In this document: positions 6,627 to 15,630 of the stretch, piece after piece
Layout: every line of letters starts with the position of its first letter
How positions within the stretch are numbered: position 1 is the first letter of the stretch
DNA from: Bacillus sp. B-jedd
GTDB taxonomy: Bacteria; Bacillota; Bacilli; Bacillales; Cytobacillaceae
Length of the DNA stretch: 64,000 nucleotides
Direction: 5' to 3'
NCBI RefSeq assembly: GCF_000821085.1
Contig: NZ_CCXR01000001.1
Coordinates: forward strand, 2,873,001 to 2,937,000
Notes under the pieces: model-generated
Databases searched by the model: none
What the model was told of the DNA's origin: nothing
The model's input: only the letters and a program-made list of their open reading frames with translations
Position numbers and translations under genes: made by a program

Positions 6627-7382
6627 CTAGTTCCTCCGTTTGGCCTCTATTTTACCTGAAATAACTTCTCCAAGCGCGTTTTTTTGCTTTTCAAAAAGTT
6701 CAACAAGTCCGACCTCTGCCGCTTCAAGCATCTGAGCAAGCTGGCTTCTTGAGAATGTCGATTCTTCCCCCGTGCCCTGCAGTTCGACGAATTCACCATT
6801 GCCGGTCATGACGACATTCATATCGACCGCCGCACTTGAATCCTCAACATAATTTAAGTCGAGGACCGCCTGCCCATCTCCCAGGATGCCGACACTAGTG
6901 GCCGCAAGGAAATCCGTTACCGGAAAAGAGGACATTGCCTTTTTCTCAACAAGACCGTTCAACGCGAGGGCCATAGCCACGAATGCCCCAGTAATGGAAG
7001 CGGTTCTTGTGCCCCCGTCCGCCTGGATGACATCACAGTCGATCCATACGGTCCGTTCGCCGATCGCTTCGAGATTGACGACTGCGCGCAAGGCCCTGCC
7101 GATCAGCCTTTGGATTTCCATCGTCCGGCCTGAAACCTTCCCCTTGGAGGATTCCCTGATGTTCCGCTGCTCGGTCGCCCTTGGCAGCATGGAGTACTCG
7201 GCTGTAATCCAGCCCTTTCCTTCCCCTCTCATGAAAGGCGGGACTCTGTCTTCAATGCTGGCAGTACAAATGACCTTTGTATCCCCTACAGAAATAAGCA
7301 CTGAGCCTTCGGGATGTTTCAAATAATTAGTTTCTATATGTATCGGCCTTAACTGCAGCGGTTCCCTGCCATCATAACGCAT
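6627..7382 (-). CDS. rph: Ribonuclease PH
   Basis: The product has 251 residues. It has the RNase PH fold signatures ([83 protein letters not shown]). It removes nucleotides from the 3' end of tRNA precursors by phosphorolysis. GGAGG lies eight bases before the ATG. It heads the rph-rdgB-ysnB unit, and the gerM terminator lies upstream. Confidence 0.97.
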   Translation of the reverse strand: MRYDGREPLQLRPIHIETNYLKHPEGSVLISVGDTKVICTASIEDRVPPFMRGEGKGWITAEYSMLPRATEQRNIRESSKGKVSGRTMEIQRLIGRALRAVVNLEAIGERTVWIDCDVIQADGGTRTASITGAFVAMALALNGLVEKKAMSSFPVTDFLAATSVGILGDGQAVLDLNYVEDSSAAVDMNVVMTGNGEFVELQGTGEESTFSRSQLAQMLEAAEVGLVELFEKQKNALGEVISGKIEAKRRN

Positions 7383-7425
7383 TTTTACTTCCTCCCTGTA
7401 ATCCGGTTTTAGTTTGCAAACAATA

Positions 7426-7460
7426 AAGAAGAGGCGGCCGTAATGCCAACCACCTCTCTT
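7426..7460 (-). terminator. Terminator after gerM
   Basis: AGAGGTGG (7457-7450) pairs with CCGCCTCT (7438-7431) in the minus transcript, followed by TCTTTATT. The loop is GC-rich and the T-run imperfect. Confidence 0.55.
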
Positions 7461-7490
7461 TTCCCTATATAGTATATCAAAAAATGATTT

Positions 7491-8549
7491 TTAAAAACTG
7501 CCCGTATTAACTTTTTGCGGGCGGGTGACCGGCTCGGTCAGCTTTTTCCCGTCCTCTTTTACAAGCTCAGCTTTGCCGTTTACCTGTATCGAAACCTTAT
7601 CGATTCCTTCCTGCTCGGTCAAGGTAAGGACAAGCGCATCAAGGAGATGCTGGGAGATGACCTTCTCCTCTTCTTTGTAACTTCCGTAGACTGCGTCATT
7701 GAAATTCAGGACGGCAGTTCCGTTTTCAACTTTCGGTTTATCGACAAGTTGGACCTTGCTTAAAAAGTCGCTGTCAAGACTTGAAGAGGAAGGACCTTTC
7801 GCAAGCTCCATGACAGCCGCTTCGATATTCGTTTCAACTGTATTGCTTACCCGGCGTGTGACCGGCACATAGTAGTAGGCTCCTTCGTCCCCGCCAATGT
7901 AATAAACGGTGACTGGCCGTGTGTTCATAATATCCATTACATTTGTGGTATCCATATTGATCCCTGAAGTCCGGGAGAGATTTTCACTGATAGGCGTACC
8001 ATTAACAGGCATCTCGTTCAGTTCGTGGCCGTTCATTTTTAATTTTACTTTTTTGATCGAGTCGAACTGGGTCAAAGTCCAGGTAACCGCGTCAAGGATG
8101 CGCTGCTCATCCTCAGGCTGATAATTTTTGAATTCCTTTGAAAAATTCACTACTGCTGTCCCATCTTTTTTCATATCCACCGAAACCTCAGTATCTGCAG
8201 GAAGGACGGCCCGGAAACCGTTCGGGAGCATTTCTGATACCGGCCCGTTTTCCACGAGATGCTCCAAGGCTTGTTTAGCCACTGCGGTTTTCTTTGGAAG
8301 GCTGAGTGTTTGGGAAACTACATAGCCGTTTTTATCAATTAGATAAAGTTCAGTCTTCACAGTGCCTTCCGTTTCAGTTGCCTCTTTATCTTGAGTGGAA
8401 CTGGCAAGGCCGCTGTCCTTCGTATACGCTGTACTTTTGGGCGGGTCGATTTTTTTTACGGTTTCCGTTCCGAACAGGCCGCATCCTGAAAGCAGAACAG
8501 CTGATACGAGAACAACGGATCCGAGCACTCCCTTTTTATTTGTGGACAT
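7491..8549 (-). CDS. gerM: Spore germination lipoprotein GerM
   Basis: The product has 352 residues. A lipoprotein signal ends in LLSGC with Cys23 as the lipidation site, and two GerMN domains follow (about 75-185 and 215-330, each with TVxVNFSKEF or TAVLNFNDAV-type strands). In B. subtilis GerM is a mother-cell protein needed for SpoIIIAG ring anchoring, sporulation and germination. A longer frame starts at 8621, but an AGGAGGG six bases before the ATG at 8549 and the signal peptide fix the start. Position between rph and racE is conserved. Confidence 0.92.
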   Translation of the reverse strand: MSTNKKGVLGSVVLVSAVLLSGCGLFGTETVKKIDPPKSTAYTKDSGLASSTQDKEATETEGTVKTELYLIDKNGYVVSQTLSLPKKTAVAKQALEHLVENGPVSEMLPNGFRAVLPADTEVSVDMKKDGTAVVNFSKEFKNYQPEDEQRILDAVTWTLTQFDSIKKVKLKMNGHELNEMPVNGTPISENLSRTSGINMDTTNVMDIMNTRPVTVYYIGGDEGAYYYVPVTRRVSNTVETNIEAAVMELAKGPSSSSLDSDFLSKVQLVDKPKVENGTAVLNFNDAVYGSYKEEEKVISQHLLDALVLTLTEQEGIDKVSIQVNGKAELVKEDGKKLTEPVTRPQKVNTGSF

Positions 8550-8639
8550 GAAAATCCCTCCTGAGACAGTTTGTACTACATGTATACGAGCCTCCGGGAA
8601 ATTTAGACCAGCTTGTTTCAAATGGAAGAATTTTTTTGC

Positions 8640-8668
8640 AAAAATAAAAAAGCCCCAAAAGGAGCTTT
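8640..8668 (-). terminator. Terminator after racE
   Basis: AAGCTCC and GGGGCTT pair around a TTTT loop and are followed by six T in the minus direction. Confidence 0.75.
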
Positions 8669-8673
8669 GCGGC

Positions 8674-9471
8674 TTAATCGAGTGTAATGGTCTTTACATT
8701 TTTAACATCATATCCAAGCCATTTAGAGGCGATCCCGGCAAAAATCACATCTGAACCGGTTGTGTAAAATTCGTGTTCAGGCTTCCGGTTCCTGTGTGCA
8801 AGCATGCCTTTATAATCGAGAATGGTGCTTGCTTCCCGGGCAGTTTCATCCCCAGAGCTGATTACTTTGACCTTTTCTCCCATGACCGCCTTAATGAGAG
8901 GCTCAAGGAGAGGATAATGGGTGCACCCAAGAATGAGTGTATCGAGCTTTTCACCAACGAAAGGTTCAAGTGATTCCACTACCATCCTTTCGGCAAGTTC
9001 GCCTTCCACCTCGCCACTTTCCACAAGAGGTACGAATTTCGGGCATGCCAGGCTTTTTACGGATACCCTGCTGACGAGTGACTTCAATGCTCTTTCATAG
9101 GCACCGCTCTTAACGGTTCCTATTGTACCAATGACCCCAATATGATAGTTATTCGTATTTTTAATGGCAGCCCTGGCACCTGGATAAATGACGCCGATCA
9201 CCGGGATTTTCAACTCGCTGCGTATATCATCCAGAACCGCGGCTGTCGCGGTATTGCAGGCAATGATAAGCATTTTTATTTTCTTTTTCAATAAAAAGCG
9301 TGTCAATTGCCATGTAAATTTCTTAACTTCACCGACCGGGCGTGGTCCATATGGGCATCTTTTCGTATCACCAAGATAGATAATTTTTTCGTTCGGAAGC
9401 TGCTTCATCACTTCCCTGGCGACAGTCAGCCCCCCTACGCCCGAATCAATGATTCCGATTGGCTGTTTCAA
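8674..9471 (-). CDS. racE: Glutamate racemase
   Basis: The product has 265 residues. It interconverts L- and D-glutamate for peptidoglycan. Both catalytic cysteines are present in their motifs (IIACNTATA and LGCTHYPLL), with the start [17 protein letters not shown] and [12 protein letters not shown]. The frame continues up to an ATG at 9501, but GAGG eight bases before the TTG at 9471 and homology ([11 protein letters not shown]) indicate that TTG. The RBS lies in the end of the upstream marR-like gene, so the two are co-transcribed, as ysmB-racE in B. subtilis. Confidence 0.96.
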   Translation of the reverse strand: MKQPIGIIDSGVGGLTVAREVMKQLPNEKIIYLGDTKRCPYGPRPVGEVKKFTWQLTRFLLKKKIKMLIIACNTATAAVLDDIRSELKIPVIGVIYPGARAAIKNTNNYHIGVIGTIGTVKSGAYERALKSLVSRVSVKSLACPKFVPLVESGEVEGELAERMVVESLEPFVGEKLDTLILGCTHYPLLEPLIKAVMGEKVKVISSGDETAREASTILDYKGMLAHRNRKPEHEFYTTGSDVIFAGIASKWLGYDVKNVKTITLD

Positions 9472-9481
9472 ACATCTCGCC

Positions 9482-9937
9482 TCATTTTTCTCGCATTTCA
9501 TGATGCAGTTTAGTCATGTTGCTATGCAAAACCCTGATTTCCTCGGAGGAAAAGTTCTTTAAAATATCCTGCAGATATTCCTGCCGCTTTTTGATTACCT
9601 CATCGATAATCCTTCCGCCTTCTTCAAGAAGATGGATTCTGACGACCCTGCGGTCTTTTGGGTCTTTTACCCTCATGACAAGATTGCTTTTTTCCATCCT
9701 GTCAACGAGGTCTGTCGTGGTGCTGCAGGCAAGGTACATTTTTGACGATAACTCGCCAATAGTCATATCGCCTTCCTCAAACAGCCATTGCAGGGCAACG
9801 AATTGAGGAGGAGTTATTGTATAATCACTAAGCAGTTCCCTGCCCTTTTGTTTAATAATACCTGAGATATAACGAAGATCTTTTTCTATATTCGCGACTA
9901 TATCCACATCGATTTTTTCAATCTCGGTCTGTTCCAT
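9482..9937 (-). CDS. ysmB: MarR-family transcriptional regulator (YsmB-like)
   Basis: The product has 151 residues. It has a MarR winged helix: [20 protein letters not shown] as recognition region, and the wing [16 protein letters not shown] with the conserved DxRxxR pattern. The ligand and targets are unknown. The open frame reaches 10117, but a GGGAG/GGTGG just upstream of the ATG at 9937, and normal family length, support the shorter start. It overlaps the control region of racE and precedes it directly, a conserved pair. Confidence 0.85.
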   Translation of the reverse strand: MEQTEIEKIDVDIVANIEKDLRYISGIIKQKGRELLSDYTITPPQFVALQWLFEEGDMTIGELSSKMYLACSTTTDLVDRMEKSNLVMRVKDPKDRRVVRIHLLEEGGRIIDEVIKKRQEYLQDILKNFSSEEIRVLHSNMTKLHHEMREK

Positions 9938-10000
9938 ATCCACCACTCCCATCCTGCTTGACCTTATTTTCGCCTTTTTTACGTAAAAGTTCAAGGGAAA

Positions 10001-10029
10001 AACAAAAAGCCGCAGGGACTGGCGGCCTT
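10001..10029 (-). terminator. Terminator after gerE
   Basis: AAGGCCGC pairs with GCGGCTT around an eight-base loop, followed by TTTGTTTTT on the minus strand. It separates gerE from ysmB-racE. Confidence 0.8.
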
Positions 10030-10119
10030 CTAGACTAAAAACTTTGCAAATTCTAACAAAATTCAGGAAAATGACAGTAAAAAAACGGGACCGGCGCCCG
10101 AAATGGCTGCCGGTCAAGA

Positions 10120-10344
10120 TTACAGTTCTAGCTCTCCCATGCGCAGGAGTTCAACAACTGCCTGGGAACGCCCTTTTACACCAAGCTTTTGCATGGCATT
10201 CGAAATATGGTTCCGAACCGTTTTTTCGCTTATATATAGATCACCAGCGATTTCCTTGGTTGTTTTGTCCTGTACCAGCAGTTCGAAAACTTCTCTTTCC
10301 CGTTTGGTGAGTAATGGTTTATGGCTGAATCCGTTGTCCTTCAA
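10120..10344 (-). CDS. gerE: Spore-coat transcription regulator GerE
   Basis: The product has 74 residues, essentially the full length of GerE, and consists of one LuxR-type helix-turn-helix (LLTKREREVFELLVQDKTTK, EIAGDLYISEKTVRNHISNA). GerE acts in the mother cell with sigma-K and controls late coat genes. The start is a TTG with GGAGG ten bases upstream. It is monocistronic, with its own terminator. Confidence 0.95.
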   Translation of the reverse strand: MKDNGFSHKPLLTKREREVFELLVQDKTTKEIAGDLYISEKTVRNHISNAMQKLGVKGRSQAVVELLRMGELEL

Positions 10345-10465
10345 GTATTGTAACCCTCCTTGCCTTCGCCAGTTGTGAACCGTGGGATGGGTATATATTT
10401 AGTCACGATTATCTTATGTCGGCGGTGCCGTATAAGTGACTGTTTTTACTTGAAGAATAAGGGTT

Positions 10466-10915
10466 TCAACGGGCTTCCAGAAGTTTTCTCATTGAATCCG
10501 TCCAAGGCACTCCCTTACCGGTTTCCTTCGAAATCTGCACCATTGTCCCCCTGCCGGTAAAACAGGCATGGCCAGCCTCATTCACGCCTAAATAATGCAG
10601 GTCGACTGACGATGTGCCAACCCCGTTGGCCTTCACATGAATCTTAAGTTCCTCGTCGAAAAAAACCTGTATCAAAAAGTCGCACTGCAAATCAGCGACA
10701 ACAGGAATCGTTTCATTTTCCGGTTTTACCCAATCCTGCATAAAACCAATATGTTTAAAAAACTCGATCCTCGCCATTTCGAAATATGTAAATGGAACCG
10801 TATTGTTCAAGTGGCCAAACATATCCGTTTCTGAAAACCGGACCTTTACAGGATAAAAAAAGTCGAAGTCCTTTTTCCATTCATTCAAGTCCTCGATATA
10901 ACCGATTCGTCCCAT
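10466..10915 (-). CDS. ysmA: Acyl-CoA thioesterase, hotdog fold (YsmA-like)
   Basis: The product has 149 residues. The 4-hydroxybenzoyl-CoA thioesterase pattern is visible: VRFSETDMFGHLNNTVPFTY with the catalytic Asp, then YFEMARIEFF and later VGTSSVDLHY. It hydrolyses acyl-CoA or acyl-ACP of unknown chain type. The frame opens at 10951, but a GGGAGGG before the ATG at 10915 gives the likely start. The neighbour order ysmA-gerE is conserved; the upstream sortase is not part of the B. subtilis locus. Confidence 0.8.
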   Translation of the reverse strand: MGRIGYIEDLNEWKKDFDFFYPVKVRFSETDMFGHLNNTVPFTYFEMARIEFFKHIGFMQDWVKPENETIPVVADLQCDFLIQVFFDEELKIHVKANGVGTSSVDLHYLGVNEAGHACFTGRGTMVQISKETGKGVPWTDSMRKLLEAR

Positions 10916-11050
10916 TTTCTTCCCTCCCAACAAAAATGAATACCTATTCATTTTTATTATATTATACTAGCGGAAAGATTGACATGTTTTTGCCTTGCCC
11001 AAAGCCTATTCTATTCAGCAATTTAAAAACGGGTCCATTTTTGGATCCCG

Positions 11051-11647
11051 TCAGTTTGATTGCTTTGGTTTTGCATAAATAATATATCGGTCGGGTGCGT
11101 TGCCTACATATCTAAAAGGGTAACAGGTAGTTACAATCAGTTCTTCCTCTTCATTTTGCAAAGTAATGATGGAACGGTCGTCGGCATCGACAATTTTCGT
11201 TCCGGTTATTTCATAATCATAGTCACCTGCAGGCATTCTCATTTTCAGTGTATCACCTTTTTCAAGCTCGCCTAAGCGGCGAAACACCGTATCCCTGTGG
11301 CCAGATAAAACGATTTGCCCGTTTTCCCCCGGGAAAAAGGAGCCTTCATAGTGGCCCACACCCTTTTTTAGGTCATTCGGGTCGGTCCCTTCCACGATGG
11401 CAAGTTCAGATTTAATTTTCGGTATTTCCAATAGCCCGGCAATTTCTCCAAAGTCCGGTTTTGTCTTTTCCTGAGGTTCATCAGCGTCTGCCTTCCCTGA
11501 ATTCCCTTGTGCACTGACTAGTTTCTTGGCTTCTTCAAGGGATTGTTCGCCTTTCAATTTGACCTCAATCAGCTGGTATCCTCCAACGGCCAAGGCGGCA
11601 GTCCCAGCAAGAATTAATAACATGGATAATATTTTAGTGAACTTCAA
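11051..11647 (-). CDS. Class D sortase
   Basis: The product has 198 residues. One N-terminal membrane segment (ILSMLLILAGTAALAVGGYQL) is followed by a linker and the sortase barrel with His117 (VLSGHRDTVF), Cys175 (TTCYPF) and Arg187 (APDRYIIYA), the complete catalytic triad. Sortases join surface proteins to the cell wall; class D enzymes of Bacillus act mostly during sporulation or on LPxTA/LPNTA-type signals. No substrate gene is in the window. The TTG at 11647 with an upstream GAGGG is the best start. Its upstream region is the 52-bp array. Confidence 0.88.
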   Translation of the reverse strand: MKFTKILSMLLILAGTAALAVGGYQLIEVKLKGEQSLEEAKKLVSAQGNSGKADADEPQEKTKPDFGEIAGLLEIPKIKSELAIVEGTDPNDLKKGVGHYEGSFFPGENGQIVLSGHRDTVFRRLGELEKGDTLKMRMPAGDYDYEITGTKIVDADDRSIITLQNEEEELIVTTCYPFRYVGNAPDRYIIYAKPKQSN

Positions 11648-11818
11648 GACGTTCCCTCGCTTCGCGGGTCGTTTTTTACAATTATAGCAAAATTCTTTAC
11701 AGCTAACATAAATTTCTGGGGAAAAGGTTCTTCTTAAGAACAGCTGGTGAACGAATTTAATATCAACCATTATAAAAACAACTTTAACAGCCCGAAGGAA
11801 CGCATGCCAAGTGCCGTT

Positions 11819-12950
11819 CGCGTTCTAAGTGTTCATTTAGAACGTGAAAGCCCAGATGCCAGTTTCCTGTCCGCGTTCTAAGTCTTCGTTTAGAACGCGA
11901 AGGACCTGTCGCCGGATACCGTTCGCGTTCTAAGTCTTCGTTTAGAACGTGAAAACCCTGCTGCATGTTGCTGTCCGCGTTCTAAGTCACCGTTTAGAAC
12001 GCGAAGGACCTCCTGCCTGTTGCTGTCCGCGTTCTAAGTTACCGTTTAGAACGTGAAAACCCTGCTGCCTGTTGCTGTTCGCGTTCTAAGTCTTCGTTTA
12101 GAACGCGAAGGACCTGTCGCCGGATACCGTTCGCGTTCTAAGTCTTCGTTTAGAACGCGAAAACCCCGCTGCATGTTGCTGTCCGCGTTCTAAGTCACCG
12201 TTTAGAACGCGAAGGACCTCCTGCCAGTTGCTGTCCGCGTTCTAAGTCTTCGTTTAGAACGTGAAAGCCCAGATGCCAGTTGCTGTCCGCGTTCTAAGTC
12301 TTCGTTTAGAACGCGAAGGCTCAGCTTCGTGGTGCTGTCCACGTTCTAAGTCACCATTTACTGCCCGAAGCTCCTCCTCCTAAAAGCCGTTCGGGCTCTA
12401 AATCACCGTTTACTCCCCAAGCCCCTCCTACCAAAAGCCGTTCGGGCTCTAAATCACCATTTACTGCCCGAAGCTCCTCCTCCTAAAAGCCGTTCGGGCT
12501 CTAAATCACCATTTACTGCCCGAAGCCCCTCCTACCAAAAGCCGTTCGGGCTCTAAATCACCGTTTACTGCCCGAAGCCCCTCCTACCAAAAGCCGTTCG
12601 GGCTCTAAATCACCGTTTACTGCCCAAAGCCCCTCCTACCAAAAGCCGTTCGGGCTCTAAATCACCATTTACTGCCCGAAGCCCCTCCTACCAAAAGCCG
12701 TTCGGGCTCTAAATCACCGTTTACTGCCCGAAGCTCCTCCTACTAAAAGCCGTTCGGGCTCTAAATCACCATTTACTGCCCGAAGCCCCTCCTACTAAAA
12801 GCCGTTCGGGCTCTAAATCACCGTTTACTGCCCAAAGCCCCTCCTACCAAAAGCCGTTCGGGCTCTAAATCACCGTTTACTGCCCAAAGCCCCTTCTGCC
12901 AAAAGCCATTCGGGCTCTAAGTCTTCATTTAGGAGCAGATACAAACCGGT
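11819..12950. repeat. Tandem array of 22 units, period 52 bp, hairpin-forming
   Basis: Units start at 11819, 11872, then every 52 bases to 12340 (11 type-A units), and from 12388 to 12907 (11 type-B units, all steps 52 except one of 51). Each normal A unit holds an inverted repeat CGCGTTCTAA/TTAGAACGCG around eight bases. Each B unit has TTCGGGC/GCCCGAA plus an inner TAAA/TTTA pair. The phase of the CTAA core is continuous across the A/B junction. The period is not a multiple of three, so no frame stays open. It lies between the sdhB terminator and the sortase gene. Confidence 0.95.
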
Positions 12951-12960
12951 ATCTCCAAAC

Positions 12961-12997
12961 AAAAAAAGCTGCCCCAATTCAGTTGAACGGGACAGCC
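12961..12997 (-). terminator. Terminator of sdhCAB
   Basis: GCTGTCCC pairs with GGGGCAGC (one G-U) around a 14-base loop, followed by seven T on the minus strand. It isolates the repeat array from the sdh operon. Confidence 0.85.
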
Positions 12998-13006
12998 TTT
13001 GTTCAA

Positions 13007-13810
13007 TTATACACGGTCGCTTCCGAAGAAATTCCGGAACGATTGGAACGTGGTTTCGCGGTTCAAGGCAGCGATTGAGGTCGTCAATGGAATGCCTTTC
13101 GGACAGGACTGGACGCAGTTCTGCGAGTTTCCGCAGTTCGAAAGGCCACCGTCTCCCATAATCGCATTCAAGCGTTCCGCCTTGTTCATCTCTCCTGTTG
13201 GATGGGCGTTAAACAGTCGTACCTGGGAAAGCGGTGCCGGTCCGATGAAGTCGGATTTGCTGTTGACGTTCGGGCACGCTTCAAGGCATACGCCGCAAGT
13301 CATGCATTTTGATAGTTCATATGCCCATTGGCGCTTTGTCTCAGGCATGCGCGGACCAGGTCCAAGGTCATAAGTGCCATCAATTGGAATCCATGCTTTG
13401 ACCTTTTTCAATGAGTCAAACATCCTGCTCCGGTCAACCTGTAGGTCGCGGACAATCGGGAAGGTTTTCATTGGAGCCAGCCGAATCGGCTGCTCGAGCT
13501 GGTCAACTAACGCTGTGCAGGATTGGCGCGGCTTGCCATTGATGATCATCGAGCAGGCGCCGCAAACTTCTTCAAGGCAGTTCATTTCCCAAGTAATCGG
13601 GGTAGTCTTTTTCCCTTCCACATTAACTGGGTTCCTACGGATTTCCATCAATGCGGAAATGACATTCATATTCGGTCTGTATGGCAGGACAAATGTTTCT
13701 TCATAGGAGGTGGAATCAGGTGTGTCCTGGCGCGTGATGATAAACTTGACTGTTTTGGTTGCAGCCGCTTTTTCAGTAGCAGCCTGTTCAGCCATTGTTG
13801 TTTCAGCCAT
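13007..13810 (-). CDS. sdhB: Succinate dehydrogenase iron-sulfur subunit
   Basis: The product has 267 residues. The plant-type 2Fe-2S ligands are in CLEEVCGACSMIINGKPRQSC; the ferredoxin-like part has CMTCGVCLEACP and a later CGNSQNCVQSCPKG, giving the 4Fe-4S and 3Fe-4S clusters. It passes electrons from SdhA FAD to the membrane heme subunit and menaquinone. The N-terminus carries an Ala/Thr/Glu-rich extension of about 20 residues. GGGGGAG precedes the ATG. It is the last gene of sdhCAB, six bases after sdhA. Confidence 0.97.
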   Translation of the reverse strand: MAETTMAEQAATEKAAATKTVKFIITRQDTPDSTSYEETFVLPYRPNMNVISALMEIRRNPVNVEGKKTTPITWEMNCLEEVCGACSMIINGKPRQSCTALVDQLEQPIRLAPMKTFPIVRDLQVDRSRMFDSLKKVKAWIPIDGTYDLGPGPRMPETKRQWAYELSKCMTCGVCLEACPNVNSKSDFIGPAPLSQVRLFNAHPTGEMNKAERLNAIMGDGGLSNCGNSQNCVQSCPKGIPLTTSIAALNRETTFQSFRNFFGSDRV

Positions 13811-13816
13811 GCTTTT

Positions 13817-15574
13817 CTACTCCCCCTTCTTTTTCGAGTAGTCGCGCTTACGCGGCTTGATCAATGAAGTATCGACCTCTTCATAATGGAATGCCGGCGC
13901 AGACTTTTGGCCGGTAAATTTGGCCATTGTCGTTTTAAGGAATTTTTCATCGTCACGTTCAGGGAAATCAGGCTTATAATGCGCGCCCCTGCTCTCATCC
14001 CGGTTCAATGCTCCTAGTGTAATGACGCGAGCAAGCTGCAGCATGTGCTGAAGCTGACGAGTAAAGGCTGCGCCCTGGTTGCTCCAGCGGGCAGTGTCAT
14101 TGATATTGATATTGTCATATCGCTCAAGCAATTCCTGAATCTTTTCGTCAGTCTCACGAAGCTTGTCATTATAACGGACAACTGTGACGTTATCAGTCAT
14201 CCATTCTCCAAGCTCCTTATGGATGACATAGGCGTTTTCCGTGCCATCCATTGACATGATGTGGTTCCATTTAGCCTCTTCTTCCATAACATGGTTTTCA
14301 AATAGAGAAGGATCAAGCGTATCCGCGCTATTCTCGAGGCCGTTAATATAGCGGACAGCGCTCGGTCCTGCCACCATCCCTCCGTAAACGGCGGAAAGAA
14401 GCGAGTTTGCTCCAAGGCGGTTTGCCCCGTGCTGGGAATAATCACATTCACCTGCCGCAAAAAGGCCGGGAATGTTTGTCATTTGATCATAATCTACCCA
14501 CAGGCCCCCCATTGAGTAGTGGACTGCCGGGAATATTTTCATCGGAACCTTACGCGGATCGTCACCCATGAATTTCTCATATATTTCAATGATTCCGCCA
14601 AGCTTGACGTCAAGCTCGTGCGGATCTTTATGGGAAAGGTCGAGATAGACCATGTTTTCTCCGTTAATGCCCAGCTTTTGGTTCACACACACATCAAAGA
14701 TTTCACGTGTGGCGATATCCCTCGGCACAAGGTTTCCATAAGCAGGATACTTTTCTTCAAGGAAGTACCACGGCTTGCCATCTTTGTACGTCCAGATACG
14801 GCCACCTTCTCCGCGCGCCGATTCACTCATCAGGCGCAGTTTATCGTCACCAGGGATCGCGGTTGGGTGAATTTGGATGAATTCCCCATTCGCGTAATAG
14901 GCTCCTTGCTGATAAACGATAGATGCAGCTGACCCTGTGTTGATAATTGAATTCGTTGATTTCCCAAAAATGATTCCGGGTCCGCCTGTCGCCATGATGA
15001 CAGCATCGGCTGGGAATGCTTTAATGTCCATCGAAGTGAGATGCTGGGCGGTGATTCCCCGGCATACCCCATCTTCATCGACGACAGCTCCGAGGAACTC
15101 CCATCCTTCATACTTCGTTACAAGCCCGGCCACTTCGAAACGGCGAACCTGTTCATCCAATGCATATAGAAGCTGCTGGCCTGTTGTGGCTCCCGCGAAT
15201 GCCGTACGGTGGTGCTGGGTTCCGCCAAACCGGCGGAAATCCAGGAGACCTTCAGGCGTCCTGTTGAACATAACACCCATGCGGTCAAACAAGTGGATAA
15301 TGCCAGGCGCTGCCTCACACATCGCTTTTACTGGAGGCTGATTCGCAAGGAAGTCGCCACCGTAAACCGTATCGTCAAAGTGCTCCCAAGGGGAATCACC
15401 TTCACCTTTCGTATTGACGGCTCCGTTAATGCCGCCCTGTGCGCAAACGGAGTGTGAACGTTTGACCGGGACAAGTGAAAAAAGTTCAACCTGCGACCCG
15501 GCTTCCGCTGCCTTGATGGTTGCCATCAACCCGGCGAGTCCGCCTCCGACAATAATAATCTTACCTTTAGCCAT
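13817..15574 (-). CDS. sdhA: Succinate dehydrogenase flavoprotein subunit
   Basis: The product has 585 residues. The dinucleotide fold GGGLAGL, the FAD-attachment region (RSHSVCAQGGINGAVNTKGE), HPTAIPGDDKL, and the active-site region SESARGEGG are intact. It oxidises succinate to fumarate. The frame opens with a GTG at 15583, but this GTG is part of the GGGAG ribosome site, so the ATG at 15574 (MAKGK) is preferred. The gene is in the sdhCAB operon, 56 bases after sdhC. Confidence 0.97.
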   Translation of the reverse strand: MAKGKIIIVGGGLAGLMATIKAAEAGSQVELFSLVPVKRSHSVCAQGGINGAVNTKGEGDSPWEHFDDTVYGGDFLANQPPVKAMCEAAPGIIHLFDRMGVMFNRTPEGLLDFRRFGGTQHHRTAFAGATTGQQLLYALDEQVRRFEVAGLVTKYEGWEFLGAVVDEDGVCRGITAQHLTSMDIKAFPADAVIMATGGPGIIFGKSTNSIINTGSAASIVYQQGAYYANGEFIQIHPTAIPGDDKLRLMSESARGEGGRIWTYKDGKPWYFLEEKYPAYGNLVPRDIATREIFDVCVNQKLGINGENMVYLDLSHKDPHELDVKLGGIIEIYEKFMGDDPRKVPMKIFPAVHYSMGGLWVDYDQMTNIPGLFAAGECDYSQHGANRLGANSLLSAVYGGMVAGPSAVRYINGLENSADTLDPSLFENHVMEEEAKWNHIMSMDGTENAYVIHKELGEWMTDNVTVVRYNDKLRETDEKIQELLERYDNININDTARWSNQGAAFTRQLQHMLQLARVITLGALNRDESRGAHYKPDFPERDDEKFLKTTMAKFTGQKSAPAFHYEEVDTSLIKPRKRDYSKKKGE

Positions 15575-15630
15575 TTGACTCACTCCCTAATTAATTCCAA
15601 ATCTATCAGGTCCGACCTAATCTTTTAAAA

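Noticed and set aside
11784..11966. 60-codon open frame inside the 52-bp array
   Set aside because: It exists only because the frame drifts through the repeats; the period shifts frame at each unit, there is no ribosome site, and the peptide is simply the repeat translated.
11819..12950. CRISPR array
   Set aside because: The period and a palindromic repeat superficially fit, but the spacers are themselves repeated and related, and there are no cas genes.
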